A stretch of DNA of 37,629 nt, from positions 1 to 37,629 of the forward strand of contig NZ_JAFMJZ010000013.1 of NCBI RefSeq assembly GCF_017853185.1, given 5' to 3'. A program made the translations under genes and the position numbers. Source of the DNA: Mycolicibacterium sp. GTDB lineage: Bacteria > Actinomycetota > Actinomycetes > Mycobacteriales > Mycobacteriaceae. Positions 21,823 through 30,114 of this stretch are shown here, piece after piece (position 1 is the stretch's first letter; every line of letters starts with the position of its first letter). The notes under the pieces are model-generated. The model worked only from the letters and a program-made list of their open reading frames with translations. It had not been told where the DNA came from and searched no databases.

Positions 21823-22695
21823 CTATTTGAGGTAGGGCTCCAGCAGCCGGTCCCAGGCGCTGCGCAACTTGGCCCATTCGTCCTCGCAGCCGTCGGCCCG
21901 GTCCTGCGGCAGCAGGCCCTTGGCCACCAGGCCTGCCCCGTAGGCCGGGTCGGCGCCGTAGGTCCAGCACTCCAGGTTGTACATCCGGACCTTGTCCAGC
22001 GAGTGCTCGTCGGACAGATCGCTGTCGTCGATGTCGTCGGAGGAACCTCGGTAGTACTGCGCCCGGTAACCGACGGCGTCGAGGGCGTCCCGGTCGATGG
22101 TGCCGTCGTCGTTGGGCCACAGCATCAGATAGGTCGAGACCTGATCGGCGTCGTCCTCCTCACGGCCGACAGCGGGCAGGTCGTAGACGTTGATCGCCAT
22201 GTGGCCGACCTCGTGGTAGTAGCCCAGCAGCATGGTGTCGAAGGCGACGGTGGTGGGATCGGCGCCCTCGACGCTGTCGGCCCACTCACGCAGATTCGCC
22301 GCCCGCTCGTAGCAGAGCGCGACGCTCTGATCCCCGATGTCGAACCACAGGTTGTCCTCATCGCACTGCTGCCCGACGACCCGGATGTCGTGCGGCAGCT
22401 TGAGGGTGTCGTTGATGGCGTCGGCGAACTGCTCGGCCATGGAGTTCTCCTCCATGAACGCCTTGCCCCTGATCGCCTCGGCCGAGGTGGCCGGCTGGTA
22501 GACCGGCACCATCTTGCCCGGAAAGTCGGCGGCGGTGTCGTCATTGTCCGGCGTGCCGTTGTTGTTGACGTCGGTGTTCGTCGGCGTCGCGGTCAACGTG
22601 GAAGTGACTGTGCTCGAAGCGCTTTGGGGCGGGCTGCTGTGCCCGCACCCGGCGAGCAGAACGGCCAGCGTCAGTCCGGCGGCGATGTTCCTCAT
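21823..22695 (-). CDS. DUF4344-type lipoprotein metallopeptidase, copy 2
   Basis: 290 residues. A lipobox LLAGC gives the lipidated Cys17. The zinc site is HEVGH (161-165), with the acidic REEDDAD a few residues later as a likely source of the third ligand. Residues 41-53 (TDVNNNGTPDNDD) match a calcium loop D-x-N-x-N-G-x-x-D-x-x-D like a thrombospondin type-3 repeat. The rest aligns end to end with the upstream neighbour, including KVRMYNLECWTYGADPAYG and the C-terminal WDRLLEPYLK. Start ATG 22695 overlaps the neighbour's stop by four bases. The substrate is unknown. Confidence 0.85.
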   Translation of the reverse strand: MRNIAAGLTLAVLLAGCGHSSPPQSASSTVTSTLTATPTNTDVNNNGTPDNDDTAADFPGKMVPVYQPATSAEAIRGKAFMEENSMAEQFADAINDTLKLPHDIRVVGQQCDEDNLWFDIGDQSVALCYERAANLREWADSVEGADPTTVAFDTMLLGYYHEVGHMAINVYDLPAVGREEDDADQVSTYLMLWPNDDGTIDRDALDAVGYRAQYYRGSSDDIDDSDLSDEHSLDKVRMYNLECWTYGADPAYGAGLVAKGLLPQDRADGCEDEWAKLRSAWDRLLEPYLK

Positions 22696-23576
22696 TTCAG
22701 ATACGGCTCCAGCAGCCGGTCCCAGGCGGCGCGCAACTGGTTGTATTCGCCTTCGCAGCCGTCGGCACGGTACTGCGGCAGCAGGCCCTGGGCCACCAGG
22801 CCGGCGCCGTAGGCCGGGTCGGCGCCGTAGGTCCAGCACTCCAGGTTGTACATCCGGACCTTGGTGGGCGAGTGCACATCGGACATCGCGCCGTCGTCGA
22901 CATCGCCGGCGTCGGCGCCGAAGGACCGGGCACCCTGGCCGATCGCGTCGAGGGCGTCGCGGTCGACGGTGCCGTCGTCGTTGGGCCGCAACATCAGATA
23001 GGCCGACACCTGATCGGCGTCGTCCTCCTCGCGGCCGACCGTCGGCAGGTCGTAGAGGTCGATCATCATGTGCCCGGACTCGTGATAGAAGCCCAGCAGC
23101 ATGTCGTTGAAGGTGGCAGGCGCGGGGTCTGCGTCACCGAGTTCCCTGGCCTGATCGAGCAGACGGGGGATGTCCTCGTAGCAGAGCACGACGTCCTTGT
23201 CCGAACTCGACCAGTACAGCTGGGCCTCGCCGCACTGGCTGCCCTTGATCGGGATGTCGTAGGGCAGTTTGAGGGTGTCGGTGATGTCGGCGGCGAACTG
23301 CTCGAGCATCGTTGTCTGCTGCATGAACTGCTTGCCGGCGATCGCCGCCGGCGTGGTGGCCGGTTCGTAGACCGGCACCATTTTGCCCGGCCAGTCCGTG
23401 GCCGGGTCGTCGCTGTCCGGGATCCCGTTGTCGTTGACGTCGGTGTTGGTCGGCGTCACGGTCACCACGGAGGTGACCGTCCCCGGGGCGGATTGGTTCG
23501 TGCTGCTGTGCCCGCACCCGGCAGTGAGAACGCCGACCGCCACGGCCGCGGTGAGCTTGATGACCGTCGTCGACAT
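22692..23576 (-). CDS. DUF4344-type lipoprotein metallopeptidase, copy 1
   Basis: 294 residues. The lipobox is LTAGC (Cys21). The zinc motif is HESGH (165-169), followed by VGREEDDADQ. The calcium-loop-like stretch TDVNDNGIPDSDD is at 45-57. It is a tandem duplicate of the gene just downstream: the zinc region and last ~120 residues are nearly the same, while 100-150 have diverged, suggesting different substrates or partners. ATG 23576 follows TAGACT (23589-23584, minus strand) by 7 bases, so it is probably leaderless. Confidence 0.87.
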   Translation of the reverse strand: MSTTVIKLTAAVAVGVLTAGCGHSSTNQSAPGTVTSVVTVTPTNTDVNDNGIPDSDDPATDWPGKMVPVYEPATTPAAIAGKQFMQQTTMLEQFAADITDTLKLPYDIPIKGSQCGEAQLYWSSSDKDVVLCYEDIPRLLDQARELGDADPAPATFNDMLLGFYHESGHMMIDLYDLPTVGREEDDADQVSAYLMLRPNDDGTVDRDALDAIGQGARSFGADAGDVDDGAMSDVHSPTKVRMYNLECWTYGADPAYGAGLVAQGLLPQYRADGCEGEYNQLRAAWDRLLEPYLK

Positions 23577-23583
23577 GGCCGTG

Positions 23584-23611
23584 AGTCTACGGAGCGGACG
23601 GACGGTACGGT
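23584..23611. promoter_or_regulatory. divergent leaderless promoters
   Basis: In the 41-base gap, TAGACT on the minus strand (23589-23584) ends 7 bases before ATG 23576, and TACGGT on the plus strand (23606-23611) ends 6 bases before ATG 23618. The -35 region of each would overlap the -10 of the other, so the two promoters should compete. Confidence 0.5.
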
Positions 23612-23617
23612 CGGCCG

Positions 23618-24589
23618 ATGGACCTCGGCGCGAAGACCATCGACTGGCTCTACAACATCCAACTGCAGGTCGACGACGAGTGGTCGGTGCGCACCCCGAC
23701 CGGGTTCACCTGGTGGGCCGACCAGAACGCCCAGACCATCGAAGTGGTCGGTCAGGACACCGGGCCCGACGGCCAACCCGGCTACACCATCGCCGTGCGC
23801 ACCGAGATGCTGGCCGATCTCGACCTCACCGACGAGGTCCTCGAGGCGCTCAACGAGGGCCCGATGCGCTGCGCGGCGATGGACGGCCCGGTCTACGACG
23901 AGGCGACCCGCACGCTGAGCCTGTGCTCGCTGGTGCGGGTGCACCCCGAGATCGCCTCCTGGATGCGGATCCTGATCAGCACCGCCGCGGTGCTGCAGAT
24001 CGCCGAGGCCCGGCTGCTCGGCCCGGTGTTCGCCGAGCAGTTCGGCGCCCGCCCCGCCCACAGCGGCCATCCGCAGAACGGTCCGCGGCCCGAACCGGAC
24101 GACATGGCTTTCACCGCAGGGGTTTTCCTCGACCAGGGCAAGCAGCCGTGCATGTGGCCGGCCGAGGAGTTCGAGGAGTCGGTCAAGCAGTACATGCTGC
24201 AGCCGCCGGCGGTCTCGGCCACCAGCGCCGGGCAGGGCCTGGCGGTGGAGTTCCCGTTCGGCGACCAGACCTCGCTGTGCCGGCTGTCCGGGGAGAACCC
24301 GCACCCGATCTACGGCAACGGGCTGCTGATCGTGCAGCGCTTCCCGCTCTCCGCCGACACCCCGGCCAAGGGCGTGCGGATGGCCCTGGACCTCAACGGC
24401 TCCGACCTCACCCGGCAGGTCGCCGGGTACGGGTTCGGCAGCTACGCCTACGTCGATGACATGCTCTGCTTCACCGGCTTCCTGCCCAACCCGCTGCGCT
24501 CTCCCGGGCTGCTGCCCAGCATCTACTTCTCCTGCGCCACCCGGGCGCACTCGATGGCGATCCGGCTGCTGAACCGGCCCTGGACCTGA
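23618..24589 (+). CDS. conserved mycobacterial protein of unknown function
   Basis: 323 residues, no signal peptide and no membrane segment. Two halves look related in outline (FTWWADQNAQTIEVV / GLAVEFPFGDQTSLCRL), each followed by helical stretches, as in bacterial YbjN/type-III-chaperone-like folds, but I cannot name the family with confidence. The C-terminus ends RLLNRPWT. It is divergent from the metallopeptidase pair; the next gene on this strand starts 92 bases later. Confidence 0.65.
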   Translation: MDLGAKTIDWLYNIQLQVDDEWSVRTPTGFTWWADQNAQTIEVVGQDTGPDGQPGYTIAVRTEMLADLDLTDEVLEALNEGPMRCAAMDGPVYDEATRTLSLCSLVRVHPEIASWMRILISTAAVLQIAEARLLGPVFAEQFGARPAHSGHPQNGPRPEPDDMAFTAGVFLDQGKQPCMWPAEEFEESVKQYMLQPPAVSATSAGQGLAVEFPFGDQTSLCRLSGENPHPIYGNGLLIVQRFPLSADTPAKGVRMALDLNGSDLTRQVAGYGFGSYAYVDDMLCFTGFLPNPLRSPGLLPSIYFSCATRAHSMAIRLLNRPWT

Positions 24590-24681
24590 CCACGCACTAA
24601 CCGGTCACGGCTTCACACCAATTCGGCTGCCGACCGGCCGGGCTGCCCCGAACCTCGGGCGCGCAACCGCATCATCGCGGG

Positions 24682-25983
24682 ATGCGTTCCTGGATCACGG
24701 CGATCAGCGACAAACTGCGCAAGCCGGTGCCGCCGGCGTTGGCGCCGCCGGACAGCTATGCCCCGGCCGAGGTGGCCGCGATGCTGCGTGAGATCGGCGC
24801 CGCCCTGATCGAAACCGCCGAGCCCGTCCAGGCGGTCGAGCAGCGGCTGCTCGACATCGCCGCCCGCTACACCACCCAACCGGTGCAGGTATCGGCCTTT
24901 CCCACCATTCTGTTCATTCAGATCGGCACCGACGCGTACGAGATGGACAGCTTCGTCCAGGTCTCCGGGCAGATGAACATGGCCGCCAAGACCGAGGAGA
25001 TCGCCGAACTTGCCGCCGCCGGCGCGATCACGCCGGCCGACGCCGTCGCCGCGGTGCACGCGGCCCGGACGATGCCGCCGCGGTTCGGCGCGCTGACCAC
25101 CACGCTGGGCTACGCGGTGACCACCGTCGGCTTCGGCATGGTGATCGACCCGTCGTGGAAGGGGCTGCTGGCCCATCTGTTCCTCGGCCTGGTGGTCGGC
25201 CTGCTCGTGCAGATCGCCCGGCCCTACCCCAACCTCACGCCGATCCTGCCCACCCTCTCGGCGGTGGTGGTGACCCTGCTGGCGACCTGGTTCGTCGCCG
25301 ACGTCGCCGAGGACGGACTGCTGCGGGTGATCAGCCCTGCGCTGATCGCCACTCTGCCCGGCATGGCGCTGGTGATCGGCAGCATCGAATTGGCCGGGGG
25401 CAGAATCATTGCCGGTGCCAGCCGCACCGTCTACGGGATCGCTCAGATGGGTCTGCTGATCTACGGCGTGGTGCTCGGCGTCCGGATCGCCGGCGAGGTG
25501 CCGCCCGAGTTGCAGGCCGCGACGATGGGCCCGTGGTCGGTGTACGCGTCGATCGTGGTGATCGCCGTCGGGCTCTACATCTATCTCTCGGCGCCCAAGA
25601 GATCGTTCCTCTGGCTGCTGCTCACCATCGCGGTGGCCACGCTGGCCCAGACCTTCGCCGGGCATGTGCTCAACACCGGGCATTCCGGCTTCATCGGCGC
25701 GATGGTGGCCATCCCGTTCGCGGTATTGAGTTCCCAGATCAAGGGTGCGCCGCCGGCCAGCGTGCTGACCCTGGCGGCGTTCTGGACGCTGGTGCCCGGG
25801 CAGCTGACCTTCATGTCGCTGGGCCGCCATGCCGCCGGGGACCTGGCCGACACGTCGACCATGAGCGTCGCCGGTGCGGCGATCGTCTCGATCGCACTGG
25901 GCGCCCTGGTGGGCTGGAGCCTGGTGCGCACGGTGACCGGGGCGCCGCAGCGGCCGGTGGCCCCGGCGAGGGTCAACGCGTAG
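24682..25983 (+). CDS. threonine/serine exporter-family membrane protein (ThrE type)
   Basis: 433 residues. The soluble N-terminal domain (20-130; AEVAAMLREIGAALIETAEPVQAVEQRL ... VQVSAFPTILFIQIG) is the ThrE amphipathic region. About ten membrane segments follow, with a second ThrE_2-type repeat at the C-terminus (FLWLLLTIAVATLAQ ... AFWTLVPGQLTFMSLG). ThrE exports threonine and serine with proton coupling in corynebacteria. The substrate in mycobacteria is inferred only. No neighbouring amino acid genes are visible. ATG 24682 has a GGGAT sequence but no strong ribosome site. Confidence 0.85.
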   Translation: MRSWITAISDKLRKPVPPALAPPDSYAPAEVAAMLREIGAALIETAEPVQAVEQRLLDIAARYTTQPVQVSAFPTILFIQIGTDAYEMDSFVQVSGQMNMAAKTEEIAELAAAGAITPADAVAAVHAARTMPPRFGALTTTLGYAVTTVGFGMVIDPSWKGLLAHLFLGLVVGLLVQIARPYPNLTPILPTLSAVVVTLLATWFVADVAEDGLLRVISPALIATLPGMALVIGSIELAGGRIIAGASRTVYGIAQMGLLIYGVVLGVRIAGEVPPELQAATMGPWSVYASIVVIAVGLYIYLSAPKRSFLWLLLTIAVATLAQTFAGHVLNTGHSGFIGAMVAIPFAVLSSQIKGAPPASVLTLAAFWTLVPGQLTFMSLGRHAAGDLADTSTMSVAGAAIVSIALGALVGWSLVRTVTGAPQRPVAPARVNA

Positions 25984-26011
25984 GACGGCCGTTGGCGGGG
26001 TATCCGTCGGC

Positions 26012-26359
26012 ATGCGCGCAATACCGTTCGCCGTGCCGGCGGCCCTTCTCGCCCTCGCCGTCTTCGTCGCGCCGCCGGCCCGGGCCGACCAGATCGACTA
26101 CGTCTCCTACCTCGACGACAACGGCGTGGCCTACCGAAACCTGTCCGGCGTCATCGCCGTCGGAAAGGACGACGTCTGTCACCCGCTGCGCGCCGGCGGC
26201 AGCATCGACTCGGTGATCGGCGACATCGTCGACGTCGGCTACACCGGCGAGGAGACGGCGTACATCATCATCGGCGCCATCCGGTACATGTGCCCGGATC
26301 AGCTGCCGGTGCTGCAGGACTGGCGGGCGCGGCACAATGCGGCCGGGCCGATGATCTAG
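26012..26359 (+). CDS. DUF732-family small secreted protein
   Basis: 115 residues. Signal peptide 1-25 (ending PPARA) then the DUF732 pattern D-x-x-Y-x-x-x-L-x-x-x-G ... G...VC....G with two conserved cysteines (VCHPL and YMCPD). This family is almost confined to mycobacteria; the function is unknown. It starts 28 bases after the exporter stop and may share its transcript. Confidence 0.88.
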   Translation: MRAIPFAVPAALLALAVFVAPPARADQIDYVSYLDDNGVAYRNLSGVIAVGKDDVCHPLRAGGSIDSVIGDIVDVGYTGEETAYIIIGAIRYMCPDQLPVLQDWRARHNAAGPMI

Positions 26360-26409
26360 GGCCGGAAGGCACTAGACAACCGGTACCGGCGAGTGCGTAG
26401 TTTGAGCCC

Positions 26410-27390
26410 ATGGAGATGACATTCGCCGTCCGTTCCCCGTTGATCGCCGGAGTCGCACTGGCGCTGAGCGCCGGAGCCGTCACCCCGGCCCCGGTGACCC
26501 TGACCGCCTTCGACAGCCCGCTGACCGAGTTGCTCAGCACCGTGGCACTGGTCAACAACGACATCGCCAACGGCGCCGACACCTTCAGTGACTTCCAGTG
26601 GGAGCCCTATCAGGGCCTCGTTCCGGAGTTCATCTACACCGCGCTGCCGATCGTCAGCCAGCTGGGCTTCAACGGCATGGCCTACATCGGCGGGACGGTC
26701 GATGCGCTGACCACCTCCGGGATCATCCTCAGCCAGGCGGTGTGGAACCTGCCGGCCGCGGTGGTCACCGCCGCCCAGCAGGCGATCGGGGGCGACATCC
26801 CCGGGGCGATCACCACCCTGACCAACGCCACGGTGGTGCAACTGCAGGATGCGGCCGCCGTCACGGTCACCGCCATCTCCAGCGCGGTCTCCGTGCTGAT
26901 CTCCAACGTCACCAACGTGATCAGCGTCCTGCCGGGCATCATCTCGGGTCTGGCGACCACCGTCGTCGGCTCCGCCCAGGCGGTCATCAACGCGGCCGTC
27001 GCCATCGTCACCCAGACCGTCGGCGCATTGTCGACCGGTGACCTCGAGACGGCCTGGAACACCGTCGTCGACGGACTGCTGGGTCCGGTCGGGGCGGACG
27101 GAACGGTCGAGTCGAGCCTGGCCGGCGTCATCGAGAACGTGACGCTGGGGCCGGGCTTGGGGCCGCTGGGCTACCCGAACGGCTATGCCGTGCCGAGCCT
27201 GCGGATGTGGGGGGAGCAGTCGCAGTTGCAGATCGCCAATGCGATCGGCGGGAACTACCCGGTGCCGGCGGCGGCGGTCAAGCGCTCGGCGCGCAAGGCC
27301 GCTGAAGGTGCCAAGTCTGCGGCTGCCAAGTCTGCGGCTGCCAAGCCCGCGGTGCGGGCCGCGGCTACAGAAAAACGTCGTCGAGGGTGA
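26410..27390 (+). CDS. GjpA-like mycobacterial envelope protein with Lys/Ala tail
   Basis: 326 residues. A signal peptide (1-28) is followed by the LTAFDSPLTELLSTVALVNNDIANG start seen in proteins annotated as outer membrane porin GjpA, then a long Ala/Val/Thr-rich repetitive middle (VVTAAQQAIGGDIPGAITTLTNA, AVSVLISNVTNVISVLPG) and GYPNGYAVPSLRMWGEQ. The pore function of this family is an annotation label rather than something visible here. The last ~30 residues are a basic AKSAA-repeat tail. TAGTTT (26398-26403) ends 6 bases before ATG 26410, so it is probably leaderless. Its end overlaps the convergent deacetylase by 26 bases. Confidence 0.75.
   Translation: MEMTFAVRSPLIAGVALALSAGAVTPAPVTLTAFDSPLTELLSTVALVNNDIANGADTFSDFQWEPYQGLVPEFIYTALPIVSQLGFNGMAYIGGTVDALTTSGIILSQAVWNLPAAVVTAAQQAIGGDIPGAITTLTNATVVQLQDAAAVTVTAISSAVSVLISNVTNVISVLPGIISGLATTVVGSAQAVINAAVAIVTQTVGALSTGDLETAWNTVVDGLLGPVGADGTVESSLAGVIENVTLGPGLGPLGYPNGYAVPSLRMWGEQSQLQIANAIGGNYPVPAAAVKRSARKAAEGAKSAAAKSAAAKPAVRAAATEKRRRG
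27310..27351 (+). repeat. 15-bp tandem repeat in the GjpA-like tail
   Basis: GCCAAGTCTGCGGCT occurs twice exactly (27310-27324, 27325-27339) and a third time diverged, encoding AKSAA units. Probable strain-variable repeat. Confidence 0.8.
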
Positions 27391-28165
27391 CGGTTCGCAG
27401 ATTGCGGGCCTTGATGATGTCGATCAGCGTCCCGTAGACGTGAGTGACCGGCATGTAGTTGAGATGCCCGATCACGATCGACTGCGGCCGGAAGTACTTG
27501 TCGGCCATCTGCTTGATGTAGTCCTCGGTGATCAGCGTCGAATCCGAGAGTGAACCGTTCCACAGCGTCACCGCCTTGTAGCCGAGATCGGCGGCGACCT
27601 TGCGGACCGTCTCGTTGTGGTTGCCGTACGGCGGGCGGAAGTACGGCTTGGCATCCGCGCCGTAGGCGTTGGCCAGGAACCGGTCGTTGCGGGTGAGCTG
27701 ATCGGCGATCTCGGAACTGGAGATCGTCGTCAGGTCGGGGTGTGACCAGGTGTGGTTGGCCAGCTGGATCTGCCCTGACTCGACCAGCGGCCGCAGCAGC
27801 GCCAGGTTGTCGGTCCACGAATCGTTGACCCCGTTGACGAAGTAGGTCAGCCGGATCCCGGTGTCCTTGGCGAACTGGGTGTAGAGCCGCACCACATCGG
27901 AGCTGACGCCGTCGTCGACGGTCAGCGCCAACAGGTCGCCGTCACCGGGCAGGTTGTGCAGGATGCCGTCGCCGGGCAGCGCGACTCGGCTGGTCGCCGG
28001 CGGGGGAGGTAGCAGAGCGGCCGCCGACTCGTTGGCGACCGGGAGGGTCGGTACGGCGGCCTTGCGCGGGCTCTCGGTGTCGATGGTGGCGTGGGCCAGG
28101 CCGACGCCGGCGACGGTGGCAGCGGCCAGCGAGGCCAGGAATCGCCGCCGATCCAGATCAGACAC
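27365..28165 (-). CDS. polysaccharide deacetylase (NodB-type), Tat-exported
   Basis: 266 residues from GTG 28165, 7 bases after a TAATCT box; the open frame to 28246 gives no ribosome site. The N-terminus SDLDRRRFLASLAAATVAG is a twin-arginine signal. NodB motifs: LTVDDG (Asp84 and Asp85), HTWSH (His138 and His142, metal ligands) and RPPYG (177-181). Such enzymes remove N-acetyl or O-acetyl groups from cell-wall sugars; the exact wall substrate is unknown. The last 26 bases overlap the GjpA-like gene tail-to-tail. Confidence 0.9.
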   Translation of the reverse strand: MSDLDRRRFLASLAAATVAGVGLAHATIDTESPRKAAVPTLPVANESAAALLPPPPATSRVALPGDGILHNLPGDGDLLALTVDDGVSSDVVRLYTQFAKDTGIRLTYFVNGVNDSWTDNLALLRPLVESGQIQLANHTWSHPDLTTISSSEIADQLTRNDRFLANAYGADAKPYFRPPYGNHNETVRKVAADLGYKAVTLWNGSLSDSTLITEDYIKQMADKYFRPQSIVIGHLNYMPVTHVYGTLIDIIKARNLRTVTLDDVFL

Positions 28166-28256
28166 GTCGGGCAGATTAGCCGCTGGTGTCACGCCGACAC
28201 GCTGATCGCGGCCGGTCAGTCGGGGATTGTGGCCGTTCCGCAACAACCGGTGGCGG

Positions 28257-29057
28257 TCACCACGGCTCCAGCTCGCCCCAGTTGTGGCCGCACTGTCCGC
28301 ACTGCCATTTGCCGAGCTCGCCGACGCAGCATCCGCCGCCGCTGACCCAGGTCGGCATGTTCATCGCCCAGTCATAGGTCGGCATGCCGTAGCTCACGGT
28401 GCTGGTGCGATGCGCACCGCAGGCCGGGCAGGCCGGTTCGCGGGAGAACATGAAGTCCACCACGCTGCTGAAGCCGCCGGCCTTCATCGCCGCGTCGCAC
28501 TGCGCGCAGAGCAGGGCCGGCCAGTCGGTGCGTCCGGCGAAGTCTTCGGCGGTCACGGTGTGGATGATGACTTCCTCCGGGGTGGTCGTGTCGAGGACGA
28601 CGAGCTCCCGGCAGCATTCGCAACGGCCCGCGGACTGCAGCAGGATCCGCGCCGCGGCGGCGGAGCTGTCGCCGGTCCGGTCGGCGGGCTTGCTGACGTC
28701 GTACTCCTCGGCGAACCGGAGCAGCGCCCGCGCCGCCGCGGAGGTGCGCGGCTGCCCGTCGGCGTCGCCCAGTGCGACCCCGGTCTGCTGCTCCATCTGC
28801 GCCACCGTCGGCAAGGACCCGCGGTGGTCGTCGCAGTTCGCGGCGATCGCGTGCCGGAGGCTCTCACCGGCCCGCACCGCGCACAGCACGGTCTGCGGCT
28901 CGGTGTCGAGCACGACGAAGGCGACGTCACCCGGCTCGAGTGCATCCGGTGCGTCCCAGGCGCGGTACGGCGCGTACGGCGCCATGGCGCACAGCAGCGC
29001 CTCCTTCCACGGTTCTCCGACGACGACCCTCAGACGATGAATGTTCTTTTCCCCCAT
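28257..29057 (-). CDS. zinc-ribbon protein with degenerate HNH-like core
   Basis: 266 residues from ATG 29057 (TACAAC box 7 bases upstream). Residues 1-140 are an unrecognised globular domain. From 145 the cysteines build zinc sites: CECC (146-149) and CAQC (184-187), CPAC (210-213), and GCC (243-244) with CGQC (253-256). The first pair, with EEVIIHTV between, has the spacing of HNH nucleases (CxxC, HH, LCxxC[H]), but the second active-site His and the last His are replaced. So it is perhaps a non-catalytic DNA/RNA-binding relative. Divergent from the metallophosphatase with mirror-image promoter elements. Confidence 0.65.
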   Translation of the reverse strand: MGEKNIHRLRVVVGEPWKEALLCAMAPYAPYRAWDAPDALEPGDVAFVVLDTEPQTVLCAVRAGESLRHAIAANCDDHRGSLPTVAQMEQQTGVALGDADGQPRTSAAARALLRFAEEYDVSKPADRTGDSSAAAARILLQSAGRCECCRELVVLDTTTPEEVIIHTVTAEDFAGRTDWPALLCAQCDAAMKAGGFSSVVDFMFSREPACPACGAHRTSTVSYGMPTYDWAMNMPTWVSGGGCCVGELGKWQCGQCGHNWGELEPW

Positions 29058-29064
29058 GCCCAAG

Positions 29065-29087
29065 GTTGTATCACCGGCCGCCGACAG
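29065..29087 (-). promoter_or_regulatory. imperfect PafBC-type promoter (minus strand)
   Basis: Read on the minus strand: CTGTCGGCG - 8 bases - TACAAC, ending 7 bases before ATG 29057. The upstream block has two mismatches to TTGTCRGTG and the -10 lacks the final T, but spacing is exact. Its TGTCGG half-site mirrors that of the plus-strand promoter (the CCGACAG/CTGTCGG inverted repeat, 29081-29087 and 29099-29105). Confidence 0.45.
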
Positions 29088-29098
29088 GCCGCCGATTT

Positions 29099-29121
29099 CT
29101 GTCGGTGCCTGCACCTACGCT
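29099..29121 (+). promoter_or_regulatory. PafBC-type (RecA-independent DNA-damage) promoter
   Basis: CTGTCGGTG - 8 bases - TACGCT matches TTGTCRGTG-N8-TAnnnT at all fixed positions except the first T. The expected start near 29128 leaves a short leader with the ribosome site AGAAAGGGGG before ATG 29149. Confidence 0.7.
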
Positions 29122-29148
29122 CAGGGTGGAGAGAGAAAGGGGGACCTT

Positions 29149-30102
29149 ATGGGAGAGGGTCAGAAGAGGAAGTTCGACATCATCGGCGACGTGCACGGGT
29201 ACGCGTCGAAACTTCAGGAGCGCCTGGGCGAGCTCGGGTACGAGGAGTCGGCCGGGGTCTACCGGCATCCGGAACGCACGGCGGTCTTCGTCGGCGACCT
29301 GGTCGACCGTGGCCCGGAGCAGTTGCGGGTGCTGGAGATCGTCAAGGCGATGGTCGATGCCGGCAGCGCCGAGATCGTGATGGGCAATCACGAGTTCAAC
29401 GCGATCGCCTTCGCGAACAACCTGCGCGAGCACAACGAGAAGCACATCCATCAGCACGAGGCTTTCCTCGGGCAGTTGAGCGCGGAGCAGCAGAAGTACT
29501 ACATCGACTGGTTCTGGACGATTCCGCTGTGGCTCGACCTCGGCGGGCTGCGGGTGGTGCACGCCTGCTGGCATGAGCCGTCGATGAACGTCCTGGGCTC
29601 CGATCGCCTGACCGGCATGGAGCAACTGGTGGCCGCCACCACCAAGGGGCACCCGGTCTACGAGGCCGTCGAGATCCTGCTCAAGGGTCCGGAGATCGAC
29701 GTCGACGAGCCCTACTACGACAAGGACGGCAATCGTCGCGGACGGGCCCGGGTCAAGTGGTGGCATTCCGACGCCAAGACACTGCGCGAGATCGCGGTGC
29801 TCGACGGGAACTTCACCAACGCCGCCGGCGATCCCTACCCGGAACTGCCGGACACCCCGGTGAGCGACGAGGATCGCGCCTACGTCTACACCGACACCGT
29901 GCCATTGGTCTACGGGCACTACTGGCGGCAGGGCACCCCGGTGCACATCGACGACTGGACCACCTACACCGCATGCGTGGACTTCAGCGCCGGCAAGGGC
30001 GGCACCCTGATGGCCTACCGCTGGGACGGTGAACCGACCATCCGGCTCGAAAACTACGTTCCGCATGGCGCCGACGTGGTCGACCAGACCGCCTCCGATT
30101 AG
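29149..30102 (+). CDS. calcineurin-like metallophosphatase
   Basis: 317 residues. Metal-site motifs in order: GDVHG (13-17), GDLVDRG (49-55), GNHE (79-82), then histidines in VVHACWHEPS and YGHYWRQGTP, as in bacterial PrpE/Ser-Thr-phosphatase-like enzymes. These hydrolyse phosphoprotein or dinucleoside-polyphosphate (Ap4A-type) esters with Mn2+ or Fe2+; the substrate is not predictable. ATG 29149 is chosen for its ribosome site; the longer frame to 29041 crosses the divergent promoter. Probably damage-induced, judging by the element at 29099. Confidence 0.9.
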   Translation: MGEGQKRKFDIIGDVHGYASKLQERLGELGYEESAGVYRHPERTAVFVGDLVDRGPEQLRVLEIVKAMVDAGSAEIVMGNHEFNAIAFANNLREHNEKHIHQHEAFLGQLSAEQQKYYIDWFWTIPLWLDLGGLRVVHACWHEPSMNVLGSDRLTGMEQLVAATTKGHPVYEAVEILLKGPEIDVDEPYYDKDGNRRGRARVKWWHSDAKTLREIAVLDGNFTNAAGDPYPELPDTPVSDEDRAYVYTDTVPLVYGHYWRQGTPVHIDDWTTYTACVDFSAGKGGTLMAYRWDGEPTIRLENYVPHGADVVDQTASD

Positions 30103-30114
30103 GCGGGAGGCCGG

